From Vitreimonas flagellata (GTDB taxonomy: Bacteria > Pseudomonadota > Alphaproteobacteria > Caulobacterales > Aquidulcibacteraceae), in the NCBI RefSeq assembly GCF_004634425.1, contig NZ_SBJL01000002.1, forward strand, positions 434,001 through 498,000: 64,000 nt of DNA. Reading direction: 5' to 3'. A program made the position numbers and the translations under genes. Positions 36,801-44,498 of this stretch are shown here, piece by piece (within the stretch, counting starts at the first letter, position 1; each line of letters opens with the position of its first letter). Below the pieces are notes generated by a model, which ran no database searches, was not told where the DNA came from, and worked only from the letters and a program-made list of their open reading frames with translations.

Positions 36801-37457
36801 GATATAGGCGCGCAGCACGGGCGAGAGATATGCGTCGGCGACGCTCGTATCCGTGCGCGGCACGTACTTGATGAGGCCGCTCACTTCGGAGCTGACCGAG
36901 ATTTGGGTAAAGCCGATGTCGCGCGCAATGGCGGCGATACGCTGCTCGTGCGCCGGGTACGCCCAGCCATGCAGGCAGGCGATCGCCGCGGCGCGAATGC
37001 CTTCATTGTACGCGGCGAGCAATTCGGCGCGGACATGATCTTCTTCGAGCGGCGTCAGCACTTCGCCTTCGGCGCTGACGCGCTCGCGCGCTTCGATCAC
37101 GCGCTTCTGCAGCAGATCAGGTTTGATGATGTGCCGCGCGAAAATGTCCGGCCGCGCTTGCACGCCGATTTCGAGCAGATCGGCGAAACCCTCGGTAACG
37201 ACCAACACAACATCGGCGCCCTTGCGCTCCAGCAGTGCATTGGTGGCGACTGTGGTGCCGAGCTTCACCGCCTCGATGTCGCCCCACTCGGCGCCGTGCT
37301 CGGCGAGGATGAGGCGGATGGCTTCGAGTGCTGCATCCTGATAGCGCTCGGGGTTCACGGAGAGCAATTTGCGGATGTGCTCGCCGCCGTCCGGCGCGCG
37401 GGCGACCACGTCCGTAAACGTACCGCCCCGATCGATCCAAAATTGCCAACCGCTCAT
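33879..37457 (-). CDS. 5-oxoprolinase (ATP-hydrolysing) / hydantoinase A-B fusion
   Basis: 1192 aa, the full length of fused HyuA-HyuB oxoprolinases. Likely reaction: 5-oxo-L-proline + ATP + 2 H2O to L-glutamate. The HyuA part (about 1-680) starts [21 protein letters not shown] and has [18 protein letters not shown] and [18 protein letters not shown], the sugar-kinase-like ATP site. The HyuB part (about 700-1190) has [20 protein letters not shown] and ends [36 protein letters not shown]. Hydantoin hydrolysis is the alternative, but the transporter genes downstream favour oxoproline. It is first in the five-gene operon. Confidence 0.92.
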   Translation of the reverse strand: MSGWQFWIDRGGTFTDVVARAPDGGEHIRKLLSVNPERYQDAALEAIRLILAEHGAEWGDIEAVKLGTTVATNALLERKGADVVLVVTEGFADLLEIGVQARPDIFARHIIKPDLLQKRVIEARERVSAEGEVLTPLEEDHVRAELLAAYNEGIRAAAIACLHGWAYPAHEQRIAAIARDIGFTQISVSSEVSGLIKYVPRTDTSVADAYLSPVLRAYIDQFVAAFPKGVTAALHFMQSNGGLAHANAFRGRDAVLSGPAGGVVGMAAAARRAGFERALGFDMGGTSTDVSHYAGAFERTHESVVAGVRLAAPMLQVHTVAAGGGSVCFFDGARLRVGPHSAGANPGPACYRRGGPLTITDCNVLLGRVRPEFFPAIFGPNADLPLDASVVAQRFEALRAEIQLATNADISAEELAEGFLTIANANMAEAIKKISIQRGYDPAEYALVAFGGAGGQHACAVADAVGANAVLLHPLAGLLSAWGMGLADVRAMTEATVEQSLTDAHDLKARADELAQRARAALIAQGVAAPQVNLIANLKYEGADSALPIAYADPGTLSAAFAEAHLRRFGFVDPTRAIIVASLTAEAIAPAAQSTQMAAPQSAKQSDPLARVTLRANGAAHTAPVYQRRALTAGAEIDGPALILEQGATTFVDAEWRARMSAGGDLIITRAQPRSERCAIGTDVDPILLEVFNNRFMAVAEEMGLALQATASSVNIKERLDFSCAVFDASGGLVANAPHIPVHLGSMSDSVREIIRQRGETIKAGDIFMLNAPHAGGTHLPDITLIAPVFLPGETAPAFFTAARGHHADIGGITPGSMPPNSTRIEDEGVLIENFLLVEQGELRESEVRALFSAGPHPARNIDRNIADLNAQIAACVRGGEELRRMVSHYGGEGVAAYMRHVQDNAEEQIRRVIDTIEAGKFEVAMDNGAIVRVAITPNYVTRRVHVDFTGTSPQHPSNFNAPIAITRAATLYVFRTLVEDNIPLNEGCLKPIDIIVPEGSLLNPKRGAAVVAGNVETSQIVVDALYGALGVLAASQGTMNNFTFGDDKRQYYETICGGSGAGPDFDGAAVVQTHMTNSRLTDPEVLESRFPILIEQFAVRRGSGGGGVHKGGDGAIRRLRFREPMMAAMLANRRSTKPFGLSGGGDGAPGVNRVERADSSVVELAATGQAQMLPGDVFHIETPGGGGYGKV

Positions 37458-37514
37458 GGCTCGACATGAGCGGAGGTGTACGCGTGGATCAATAGGGTTT
37501 CGGCGCCTGACCGG

Positions 37515-38570
37515 TCAGGCCGCCCAGACGTTGCGGACGTGGCCGTCCGTGTAGGCGAGGATTTGGCGCGCACCACCGGGCCAAGTGTGGAAGTCGACGA
37601 CGAAGCGGAGGCCGTTGTCGATGCCATCGGTGACGGCTTCGGGTTCGAGGCGGACCCAGGCGATGGGCGCGGAGGATGTGGCCTTGGCGCCAGCTTCTTG
37701 AATGGCGCTGACGATGGCTTCGCGCGCCTCGCGTGGCGGATATTGCAGGAACACGGAATGATAGACGATCGTGGCGGCGTCCTTGGCACGCGTCGCTAGC
37801 TTTTGCGCGAGCCATTGCGCAGCGTCGGCGCGATCAACGCGCGTGTCGTGCTGAAGCGCCAGCGCTACGGCGCCGTCGAAGCGCGTGAGGCGATCGGCTT
37901 GATCGGGCCAAATGTAGGATTTGAGTTGGAGGCGCGCGGCTTCGTCGCGAATGTCGAGCGGATTGAGATCGCAGGCGGCGCGATTGCGGATCGCGATGGA
38001 TGAGAGCGGCGGCGGGGCGCCGTTCCAATCGGTGTCGATCACGACCGGACTGCCCTGCCCCCAACTCCAATTTTGTGTGCGATACGCGAAGCGATCCCAA
38101 TTGAGATTGAGACCAGCGCTGGCGCCAATCTCGAGCGTATCGATCGGGCCTTTCCAATGTTGCGCGAACGCGAGGAAGCCGGCGAGCAATGCGATGGCGC
38201 GGCGCGTCTCGTTGGTTTGCGGCGGCGATTTGATAAAGTCCTGCACCCAGGCGCGCTCGCGTTCGAGACATGCGCGGGCGACCGGCCAGATCTCGTCCAG
38301 GCGCCAATCGGGATTCTGCGCAGGATAAAGCGCGTGCAGCGCGGGATCGCGTTTGGAGAGCGAAGCAGAGTGCAACGCGCCCGCGAGGCGGAGCGCGAGT
38401 GCGTCCGCGCGCGGGTTGGTGGGCCAATCGCCGATGATCTGCGCGGTCGGGCCGTTGGCCTCGATGTCGTCAGCCATGCGCGTGACAAGATCGCCGGTGA
38501 AGGGCGAACCGTATTCGGCGCAGAAGCGCGCCTGCTCGCGAAAATGGTCGGTAACGCGTTCGTCGCTCAT
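37515..38570 (-). CDS. DUF2332 family protein
   Basis: 351 aa from ATG 38570. The family pattern includes DHFREQARFCAEYGSPFTGDL, LALRLAGALHSASLSKRDPAL, TLEIGASAGLNLNWDRFAYR (a methyltransferase-like nucleotide loop), TIVYHSVFLQYPPREARE and a C-terminal WPGGARQILAYTDGHV. It looks like a class I methyltransferase fold without a known substrate. No Shine-Dalgarno is visible; upstream lies a palindromic repeat ending only nine bases from the ATG, which may supply promoter-like TATAT. The 57-bp gap to the oxoprolinase start leaves co-transcription with it possible. Confidence 0.82.
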   Translation of the reverse strand: MSDERVTDHFREQARFCAEYGSPFTGDLVTRMADDIEANGPTAQIIGDWPTNPRADALALRLAGALHSASLSKRDPALHALYPAQNPDWRLDEIWPVARACLERERAWVQDFIKSPPQTNETRRAIALLAGFLAFAQHWKGPIDTLEIGASAGLNLNWDRFAYRTQNWSWGQGSPVVIDTDWNGAPPPLSSIAIRNRAACDLNPLDIRDEAARLQLKSYIWPDQADRLTRFDGAVALALQHDTRVDRADAAQWLAQKLATRAKDAATIVYHSVFLQYPPREAREAIVSAIQEAGAKATSSAPIAWVRLEPEAVTDGIDNGLRFVVDFHTWPGGARQILAYTDGHVRNVWAA

Positions 38571-38578
38571 GTCGCTAT

Positions 38579-38645
38579 ATATGGATCGCCAGCGTCTCGC
38601 CGGCAAACACCGGCGCTGGCCGGCGGGGACGCCGGCGGTCCATAT
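38579..38645. repeat. REP-like palindromic intergenic element
   Basis: Two inverted arms of 26-27 bp (38579-38604 and 38619-38645) match except for three substitutions and one indel. Both begin ATATGGA with CGCC, GCGTC and GCCGGC blocks. The 14-base centre can extend a smaller GCCGG/CCGGC hairpin. The element fills almost all the space between the thiolase stop and the DUF2332 start. It has no U-tract, so it looks more like a REP/mobile palindrome than an ordinary terminator, though it could stop transcription. Confidence 0.65.
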
Positions 38646-38648
38646 TAT

Positions 38649-39806
38649 TTAGCGCTCCACCGCCAGCGCGATGCCTTCGCCGCCGCCGATGCAGAGCGAA
38701 GCGACGCCGCGCTTGGCGTTTTGCGCTTCCATCGCCGCGAGCAGCGTCACGAGAATGCGGGCGCCCGAGGCGCCGATCGGGTGACCGAGGGCGCAGGCGC
38801 CGCCGTTGACATTGATGATGTCGTGGCTGATGCCGAGTTCTTTCATCGCGATCATCGGCACGATGGCGAAGGCTTCGTTGATCTCCCAGAGATCGACGTC
38901 GCTCGTCTTCCAACCAGCGCGCGCGAGCGCCTTTTGGATCGCGGGCACAGGCGCTGTGGTGAATTTGGCCGGCTCATGCGCGTGCGAGCTTTGCGCCACG
39001 ATGCGCGCGATGATCTTCTTGCCCTGCTTCTCGGCATCGGACTTGCGCATGAGCACGAGTGCGGCCGCGCCATCGGAAATGGCGGACGCGTTGGCCGCGG
39101 TGACCGTGCCGTCCGGCGTAAACGCTGGCTTCAAAGTCGGGATTTTATCGGGGCGCGCTTTGCGCGGCAGTTCGTCGGCGTCGATGCTGCCCGCTTTTGA
39201 CACGATCGGCGCGATCTCACGCTTGAAGCGACCTTCGGCGGTGGCGGCTTGCGCGCGGCGCAGCGTTTCAAGCGCGTAGGCGTCCTGCGATTCACGCGAG
39301 AATTGGTATTCCTTGGCGGTGGCGTCGGCGAACACGCCCATGGCCAAGCCTTCGTAGGCGTCTTCGAGGCCATCGAGCGCCATGTGGTCGAACAATTTGT
39401 CGTGGCCGTACTTTTGGCCGCCGCGGTGCTTCGACATCAGGAACGGCGCGCGCGTCATGCTTTCCATGCCGCCGGCGACAACGCTATTGGCTTCGCCCGC
39501 GAGCAAAGCTTGTCGCGCCATCGCGACCGCTTGCAGGCCCGAGCCACACATCTTGTTGAGTGTCACCGCTTCGGTGCTTTGCGCGAGGCCAGCTTTGAGC
39601 GCGGCCTGACGCGCCGGCGCTTGGCCTTGGCCAGCGCCCAATACATTGCCCATGAGAATTTGATCAGCGCCGCCCGTGCCGGCTTCGGCGATGGCGGCTT
39701 TCACGGCGACCGCGCCCATTTCGGGTGCGGCGATGTTGGCGAGATCGCCCAAGAGGCCGCCCATCGGCGTGCGGGCCATACCAACGATGACGATATCTTC
39801 GCTCAT
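38649..39806 (-). CDS. acetyl-CoA acetyltransferase (thiolase II family)
   Basis: 385 aa from ATG 39806, preceded by GAGGAA. Catalyses thiolytic or biosynthetic Claisen exchange of acetyl-CoA and acyl-CoA. The acyl-accepting Cys lies in LNKMCGSGLQAVAMARQALL, the His in GGACALGHPIGASGARIL and the second Cys in GVASLCIGGGEGIALAVER. The upstream open frame runs antisense over other sequence and is not coding. It lies 26 bp after a hotdog thioesterase gene on the same strand, forming a small acyl-CoA unit behind a MarR-type operator. Confidence 0.92.
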   Translation of the reverse strand: MSEDIVIVGMARTPMGGLLGDLANIAAPEMGAVAVKAAIAEAGTGGADQILMGNVLGAGQGQAPARQAALKAGLAQSTEAVTLNKMCGSGLQAVAMARQALLAGEANSVVAGGMESMTRAPFLMSKHRGGQKYGHDKLFDHMALDGLEDAYEGLAMGVFADATAKEYQFSRESQDAYALETLRRAQAATAEGRFKREIAPIVSKAGSIDADELPRKARPDKIPTLKPAFTPDGTVTAANASAISDGAAALVLMRKSDAEKQGKKIIARIVAQSSHAHEPAKFTTAPVPAIQKALARAGWKTSDVDLWEINEAFAIVPMIAMKELGISHDIINVNGGACALGHPIGASGARILVTLLAAMEAQNAKRGVASLCIGGGEGIALAVER

Positions 39807-39832
39807 GATTTCCTCTTCTCCGTCGCGGGCGT

Positions 39833-40330
39833 TCAGCCGCGCGCCTCGCTTGAACTTGGGCGCAACACCATAAGGGTCGATGTGCCGTGCGCCAACAATT
39901 TGCCTCTGGAATCCGTCAGCGTTCCCTCGGCGGTAATGATGGTGCGGCCGCGGGCGACCACCCGGCCCTCGGCGCGAACTTGGCCCGTCGCGGGCGTGAT
40001 GGCCCGTACAAAATTCACCTTTGTTTCGACAGTCGTGTACCCGACGCCCGCCGGCAGCGTGGTGTGGGCGGCGCAGCCGGTGCAACTATCGATCAAGGTG
40101 AGCGCCCAGCCGCCGTGGACGATGCCGAGCGGATTGAGAATGCGGTCGGACGGCTCGCCCACGAAGACGGCCTTGCCGTCCTCTACTTCTGCGAGCGTGA
40201 AACCGAGCGTCTTGGCGATGGAGGGCGCGTCATGCTGGCCATCGATCAGGAGCTGCATCGCCTGCAGGCCGGGTACGCTCATCAGGCGCTGGGCCGCGGC
40301 TTGCGCGTCAAACTTCTCGGTATCGGCCAT
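39833..40330 (-). CDS. PaaI-family hotdog thioesterase
   Basis: 165 aa from ATG 40330. Hotdog-fold acyl-CoA thioesterase with the family core NPLGIVHGGWALTLIDSCTG (the HGG loop holds the catalytic region) and the strands TVETKVNFVRAITPATGQVR and VARGRTIITAEGTLTDSRGK. It hydrolyses an aryl- or acyl-CoA not definable from sequence. It is the first gene of the thioesterase-thiolase unit and is divergent from a MarR regulator, with a palindrome starting 16 bp upstream of its ATG. Confidence 0.88.
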   Translation of the reverse strand: MADTEKFDAQAAAQRLMSVPGLQAMQLLIDGQHDAPSIAKTLGFTLAEVEDGKAVFVGEPSDRILNPLGIVHGGWALTLIDSCTGCAAHTTLPAGVGYTTVETKVNFVRAITPATGQVRAEGRVVARGRTIITAEGTLTDSRGKLLAHGTSTLMVLRPSSSEARG

Positions 40331-40345
40331 CTGGACTTGCCTTGA

Positions 40346-40357
40346 TTGTATATACAA
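40346..40357. promoter_or_regulatory. MarR-type operator palindrome
   Basis: TTGTATATACAA is a perfect 12-bp palindrome in the 67-bp gap between the divergent thioesterase (ATG at 40330) and marR (ATG at 40398) genes. MarR-family sites are commonly TTG-N6-CAA-like, which this fits exactly. A single dimer here could block both genes. Confidence 0.7.
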
Positions 40358-40397
40358 GTATCGTGGTCACGTAGAACCCGGATGCGCCGCCGTCAAG

Positions 40398-40853
40398 ATG
40401 CCGAAACGATCTTCCCAACCCATGCTGACACGGATCAGCGCCGATGAGGCGGCGCCCTGCCTCTATCTGCGCATGCGCATGGCGACGAAGCGGCTGCTGG
40501 CGCTCTACGAAGCGCGCATGCAAGAGAGCGGCGTGACCATGTCGCAATTCGGCATGCTCGTCGCGACGGCGGAGGAGCCGGAGCTGACCATGTCGCGGCT
40601 GGCGGAGAAGCGTGAGCTTTCACTATCGACTTTATCGCGCACCCTGCGACCTCTGGAAGAGTTGGGTTGGTTGGAGATTTTCACGGATTCTGAAAACGGC
40701 CGCGTGCGGCGCGTGCGTTTGACGCGGGAGGGTCGCGCTAAAGTGAAAGCGGCGTACGCGTGCTGGAAGCGCGCGCAAGCCGAAGCGGCGGAGATCGTGT
40801 CGCCGCGCGATGTGGAGCGGGTGTTGCGGGCGACGGAGGGTTTGCCGACGTAG
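40398..40853 (+). CDS. MarR family transcriptional regulator
   Basis: 151 aa from ATG 40398; an ATG at 40422 is an alternative. Winged helix-turn-helix: MSQFGMLVATAEEPELTMSR, LAEKRELSLSTLSRTLRPLE (recognition helix) and LGWLEIFTDSENGRVRRVRL (wing), flanked by dimerisation helices. It is divergent from the PaaI thioesterase-thiolase unit with a TTG-N6-CAA palindrome in between, so it probably represses that unit and itself in response to an aromatic or acyl compound. Confidence 0.88.
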   Translation: MPKRSSQPMLTRISADEAAPCLYLRMRMATKRLLALYEARMQESGVTMSQFGMLVATAEEPELTMSRLAEKRELSLSTLSRTLRPLEELGWLEIFTDSENGRVRRVRLTREGRAKVKAAYACWKRAQAEAAEIVSPRDVERVLRATEGLPT

Positions 40854-40875
40854 CCGACGCCGGTAAGATGCGATT

Positions 40876-41508
40876 GTGGCGTACCTCCTGCAAAGAGACC
40901 TCGAATGCCGGTCGCATATCGTCGACTACGAGCCGCCGATGAGGCTGACGCAGATGGGCGCCAAGATTGCGCTCGGCTTCAAACTCACGGACGAAGAGCG
41001 CGCAAACCTTCCCGGACGCGTTCACGTTGGCTGTGCGCCAACACGCACCAAGACGTTTATCTATGGCTTGAGCATAGGCCCGTTCATTTTGCCTCCCGCT
41101 GCGTATCGCGAACTTATGAACCTTGAGCCCACAGGACATGTGTTCCACGAACTCGAAGCTGTGCATGACGGCGTTTCGCTCGGACCTCACTTTCTGCAGC
41201 TCGAAGCGCCAATCATCGATTGCGTCGATGTCGACCGCACGACGTTCTCACGTGGCGGACGCGCTTACATAGAGGAAGTGCTGGCAAGCCCTCCTGGCCC
41301 AGACGGACAGCCACTTCGGTTGTCACTCGACTTCGCACAACGTGTCAGTTTGATCGGCTCCGCCATCGCGGGTCGCCATTGGTGGCGAGCCCCCTCATCC
41401 TACAGCTGGCAGCAGCTTTGCTCTGCACGCTTGGTGCAATCATGGAGGTCAGCTGGGGTCGCCGGCGTTCGATTAGAGCAGTGTTACACGTCGGATCGAA
41501 CTCACTAA
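40876..41508 (+). CDS. Imm11/DUF1629-like protein (possible orphan immunity protein)
   Basis: 210 aa from GTG 40876, 22 bp after marR. The C-terminal half has the layout of Imm11 (DUF1629) proteins: HFLQLEAPIIDCVDVDRTTF, an I-x-GRHWWRAP segment, then CSARLVQSWRSAGVAGVRLE, where many members read L..AL..AGLTGL. No signal peptide or membrane segment. It uses AGA, AGG-type and CTC codons more than its neighbours and seems less GC-rich, hinting at separate ancestry. No toxin gene is visible nearby. The TAA overlaps the convergent hydrolase gene as CTAA. The family call is by eye and tentative. Confidence 0.55.
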   Translation: MAYLLQRDLECRSHIVDYEPPMRLTQMGAKIALGFKLTDEERANLPGRVHVGCAPTRTKTFIYGLSIGPFILPPAAYRELMNLEPTGHVFHELEAVHDGVSLGPHFLQLEAPIIDCVDVDRTTFSRGGRAYIEEVLASPPGPDGQPLRLSLDFAQRVSLIGSAIAGRHWWRAPSSYSWQQLCSARLVQSWRSAGVAGVRLEQCYTSDRTH

Positions 41509-42272
41509 GCCACGAACTGCACGACGCGTTCAATGATGGCGCGGTCTTGGGCGATCATGCGATGGCCTAGACCGTCGCAGAGCATCAGTTCAGAACCCGG
41601 CCATGCATCGGCGATCGCTTTCGCATTGTCCCATTCGACGGCGTCGTCATCGAGCGAATGGATGATGAGCGCTTCGGTTTTGAAGGCCTTCGCGACTTCG
41701 GCCAGATCGAACACCGAGTGCTCGGAGCCGACTTCTTCGGCGTACAGCTCGCGCGCGCGATTGACGACGTCCTCCGAGAGGCCGCGTTCCTCGGCGACGT
41801 GAAACCAGCGGCGATTGCGGCCGCGCGGCGATGCGATCAGCACCGCGCGGCGGACATTGAGGCCTTTCGATAATGCGAGCGACGTCGCCGGGCCACCGAA
41901 CGAATGCGTCACGACGCTATCGATGGGCCCGAGTTGATCGACGACGGCCTGGATCGCGGCAGCAGCGCGCGGTGGCGTGCAGCGATCGCCTTCGGAATGG
42001 CCATGGCCTGGCAGATCAAGCGCGACGATTGCGATGCCGAGCTCACTCAAGGCTTGAATGAGCGGCGACCAGAGCGCGTTGTCGTCCTGCCAGCCATGCA
42101 CGAGGAGCACGGCCGGCCCTTCGCCCAGGCGCCACGCGGCGATTTTGCCGTGTGGTGTCTCGATCTCGACGCTCTGCGCATCGCGCAGCGGCTCGGCGAG
42201 ACGCACGCGTGCACGGCGCTTCGGCGTCATGACGTCTTTGAGCAATGTGCGGGCTTCGTCGTCGAGGCTCAC
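41505..42272 (-). CDS. alpha/beta-fold hydrolase
   Basis: 255 aa. Oxyanion strand [19 protein letters not shown], nucleophile Ser in [16 protein letters not shown], acid Asp in [15 protein letters not shown] and His in [15 protein letters not shown]. The fold is that of serine esterases/lipases of the small hydrolase type; the substrate is unknown. It overlaps mnmA by four bases (ATGA), so it is read from the mnmA transcript. Confidence 0.86.
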   Translation of the reverse strand: MSLDDEARTLLKDVMTPKRRARVRLAEPLRDAQSVEIETPHGKIAAWRLGEGPAVLLVHGWQDDNALWSPLIQALSELGIAIVALDLPGHGHSEGDRCTPPRAAAAIQAVVDQLGPIDSVVTHSFGGPATSLALSKGLNVRRAVLIASPRGRNRRWFHVAEERGLSEDVVNRARELYAEEVGSEHSVFDLAEVAKAFKTEALIIHSLDDDAVEWDNAKAIADAWPGSELMLCDGLGHRMIAQDRAIIERVVQFVA

Positions 42273-43444
42273 TTGGTCTCCGTCGCCATGATCCAGCCGC
42301 CGCCAAGCACGCGCGACGTTTGCGGATCATAGAACACGGCGGCTTGGCCCGGCGCAACGCCCTCTTCGGGCGTCGCTAGGTCAACATGCCAGCCGACGCC
42401 GACACGCAAAGTTGCGGGCGCAGGCTCGCGGGTGGAGCGGACGCGGACGAGGATTTCGCGACCGTCGAGCGCATCTTCGTTGGCCACGGCTTCGCCGATC
42501 CAGTTCACCTCTTTCAGCGCGATGCGTGTGACGCCGAGCGCTTCGCGCGGGCCGACGATGACGCGTTTGTTGGGCGCGTCGAGCTTTACAACGAAGAGCG
42601 GCTCGCCGGTGGCGATGCCAAGGCCGCGGCGTTGGCCGACGGTGAAATTGATCACGCCATTGTGCGTACCCATCACGCGGCCATCGACGTGAACGATCTC
42701 GCCGGGCTCGATCGCGCCGGGGCGCAGTTTTTCGACCACGGCTTGGTATTTGCCGTTGGGCACGAAGCAAATGTCTTGGCTATCCGGCTTTTCCGCGACG
42801 CGCAGGCCAAGCTCGGCGGCAAGTTCGCGCACTTGCGTCTTCGGCAAACCGCCGAGTGGAAAGCGCAGATAGTCGAGCTGCGCGCGTGTGGTGGCGAACA
42901 GGAAATAAGTTTGATCGCGGCTCGCATCCGCGGCGCGGTGCAGTTCGGGGCCGGCTTCACCATCGATGCGTTGCACGTAATGGCCCGTCGCCAAGCAATC
43001 GGCGCCGAGATCCTCGGCGACGCGCTTCAGATCGGCGAACTTCACGGTTTGATTGCAGCGCACGCACGGGATCGGCGTAGCGCCCGCCAGATACGTGTCG
43101 GCGAAATCTTCCATCACCGCGTTGCGGAAACGACTTTCGTAATCGAGCACGTAATGCGGGATGCCGACGCTGTCGGCGACGCGGCGCGCATCGTGGATGT
43201 CTTGGCCGGCACAGCAGGAGCCAGCTTTGTTGATGGCGGCGCCGTGGTCGTAGAGCTGCAGCGTGACGCCGATGACGTCGTAACCCTCCCGCTTCAGCAA
43301 TGCGGCGACCACGGAGCTATCCACGCCGCCGGACATGGCGGCGACGACGCGGGTTTGCGACGGCGGCTTGGCGAAGCCGAGAGAATTGAGAGGAACGCCA
43401 TGCGGCGCTGCGCCGGCGGGCCGGCTATCGGAAATCGTTGTCAT
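42269..43444 (-). CDS. mnmA: tRNA-specific 2-thiouridylase
   Basis: 391 aa. Adds sulfur to U34 of tRNA Lys/Glu/Gln using ATP and a persulfide relay. The PP-loop is in [20 protein letters not shown]; the catalytic cysteines are in [16 protein letters not shown] and [16 protein letters not shown]. The C-terminal barrel ends [20 protein letters not shown]. An N-terminal extension of about 30 residues (rich in Pro/Gly) precedes the PP-loop. The RBS GGAAGG lies just before the ATG, next to a small GC hairpin at 43457-43473. Confidence 0.95.
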   Translation of the reverse strand: MTTISDSRPAGAAPHGVPLNSLGFAKPPSQTRVVAAMSGGVDSSVVAALLKREGYDVIGVTLQLYDHGAAINKAGSCCAGQDIHDARRVADSVGIPHYVLDYESRFRNAVMEDFADTYLAGATPIPCVRCNQTVKFADLKRVAEDLGADCLATGHYVQRIDGEAGPELHRAADASRDQTYFLFATTRAQLDYLRFPLGGLPKTQVRELAAELGLRVAEKPDSQDICFVPNGKYQAVVEKLRPGAIEPGEIVHVDGRVMGTHNGVINFTVGQRRGLGIATGEPLFVVKLDAPNKRVIVGPREALGVTRIALKEVNWIGEAVANEDALDGREILVRVRSTREPAPATLRVGVGWHVDLATPEEGVAPGQAAVFYDPQTSRVLGGGWIMATETK

Positions 43445-43561
43445 TTGTCCTTCCCACCGGGTTCAAGGCCCGGAGCGAAGGGGCTGATATAAAGCCTGAA
43501 ATCCTCAGCGCCTAGGGTGTTCTCGCCGCCCGTTACAGGGGCGCCACTTTCGGCGGAGCCG

Positions 43562-44485
43562 CTAGATAAAATCGAGCAGCGAGAGCCTTGAGAGCTCCGC
43601 GAAGGTTTTCGCCGAGGCCTCGTACTGCAAGGTCAACGTGGAAAGCCGCATGGCGACCTCGCCGCCGTCGGCGTCGGCCTGCTCGCCGATCTCCTTTTTG
43701 ATGAGATCGGAGCGTTCTTGGAGACGGATATCCTCGATTTCGTAGCGCTTCTGCAATTGGCCAGTGCGGGCTTGTTCGTTGGTGAACAAAACAGCTTGGG
43801 CGCTCAGCGCGTCGGCGATTTGCAGCAATTCATTCTGCTGGGAGAGCGAGATCGGCTGGCCGATCGTACCGCCGCTGGCGTCGAGCAACGCTTTCAATTC
43901 GCGCATCGCGTCGAACAAGGGTTGGGACAGTTCGGAGGCCTTCGCCGCCATCACGGTGGGCGAACCTGCGCCGAGGTCGACGACCTGGTGGCGCTCCGCT
44001 TCATCAAAGAGCGCATCCGGCGTGATCGCGGTGGCCAGCTCATCGAGCGTGTCGATGCGCACCGGGTTGCCCTCCTGACGCTCGCCAGCAAACATCGGCT
44101 GGCCGTTCCACGTTTCGTTCAACGCCTGCACGACGCTGGCGAACGAAAGCTCCAGCTCGGTAACAATGCCGCGCCCGTCGTTGGCGCTGATGGCTTCCCG
44201 GATTGATTGCGACAGCGCGGTGGACGCGTCGGCGACTTGGCCGAGAGCTGCGCCCTGAACGCCGAAGCGCGCCTGCATCTGCTGCAACAGCGACGCGCGC
44301 GAATCCGATTGCGTCATCAGGGTGCGCGCCGAGAGCAAACGACTCGATGCGCCGCCGAAGCCTTTGAGGTCGTGATGCTTCGCCCCAGTCGACATCTGCC
44401 GATTGAGCTCGGTCATTTGATCGGTGATCCGACGCAGGTCGGACATGGATTGATTAATGAAGGCGAGTGTGACAGCGCCGGTCAT
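43562..44485 (-). CDS. flgL: flagellar hook-filament junction protein FlgL
   Basis: 307 aa flagellin-fold protein. The N-terminal helix INQSMSDLRRITDQMTELNR and the C-terminal LTLQYEASAKTFAELSRLSL form the paired D0/D1 coiled helices of FlgL/flagellin. There is no long hypervariable filament domain, and it follows flgK after 13 bp, which favours FlgL over a flagellin. It is expected to be secreted by the flagellar export apparatus. Expression probably depends on the sigma-54 promoter(s) before flgK. Confidence 0.9.
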   Translation of the reverse strand: MTGAVTLAFINQSMSDLRRITDQMTELNRQMSTGAKHHDLKGFGGASSRLLSARTLMTQSDSRASLLQQMQARFGVQGAALGQVADASTALSQSIREAISANDGRGIVTELELSFASVVQALNETWNGQPMFAGERQEGNPVRIDTLDELATAITPDALFDEAERHQVVDLGAGSPTVMAAKASELSQPLFDAMRELKALLDASGGTIGQPISLSQQNELLQIADALSAQAVLFTNEQARTGQLQKRYEIEDIRLQERSDLIKKEIGEQADADGGEVAMRLSTLTLQYEASAKTFAELSRLSLLDFI

Positions 44486-44498
44486 GAGCGAATCCTAA

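Noticed and set aside
39249-40397. Long upstream extension of the marR open frame
   Set aside because: It runs antisense through the thiolase and thioesterase genes and across the promoter palindrome. The MarR family similarity starts only after ATG 40398.
43457-43473. CCGGG-TTCAAGG-CCCGG, which looks like a tRNA T-arm
   Set aside because: No matching acceptor, D or anticodon arms exist around it on either strand; upstream is the mnmA coding region. It is a plain hairpin next to the mnmA ribosome binding site, without a U-tract.
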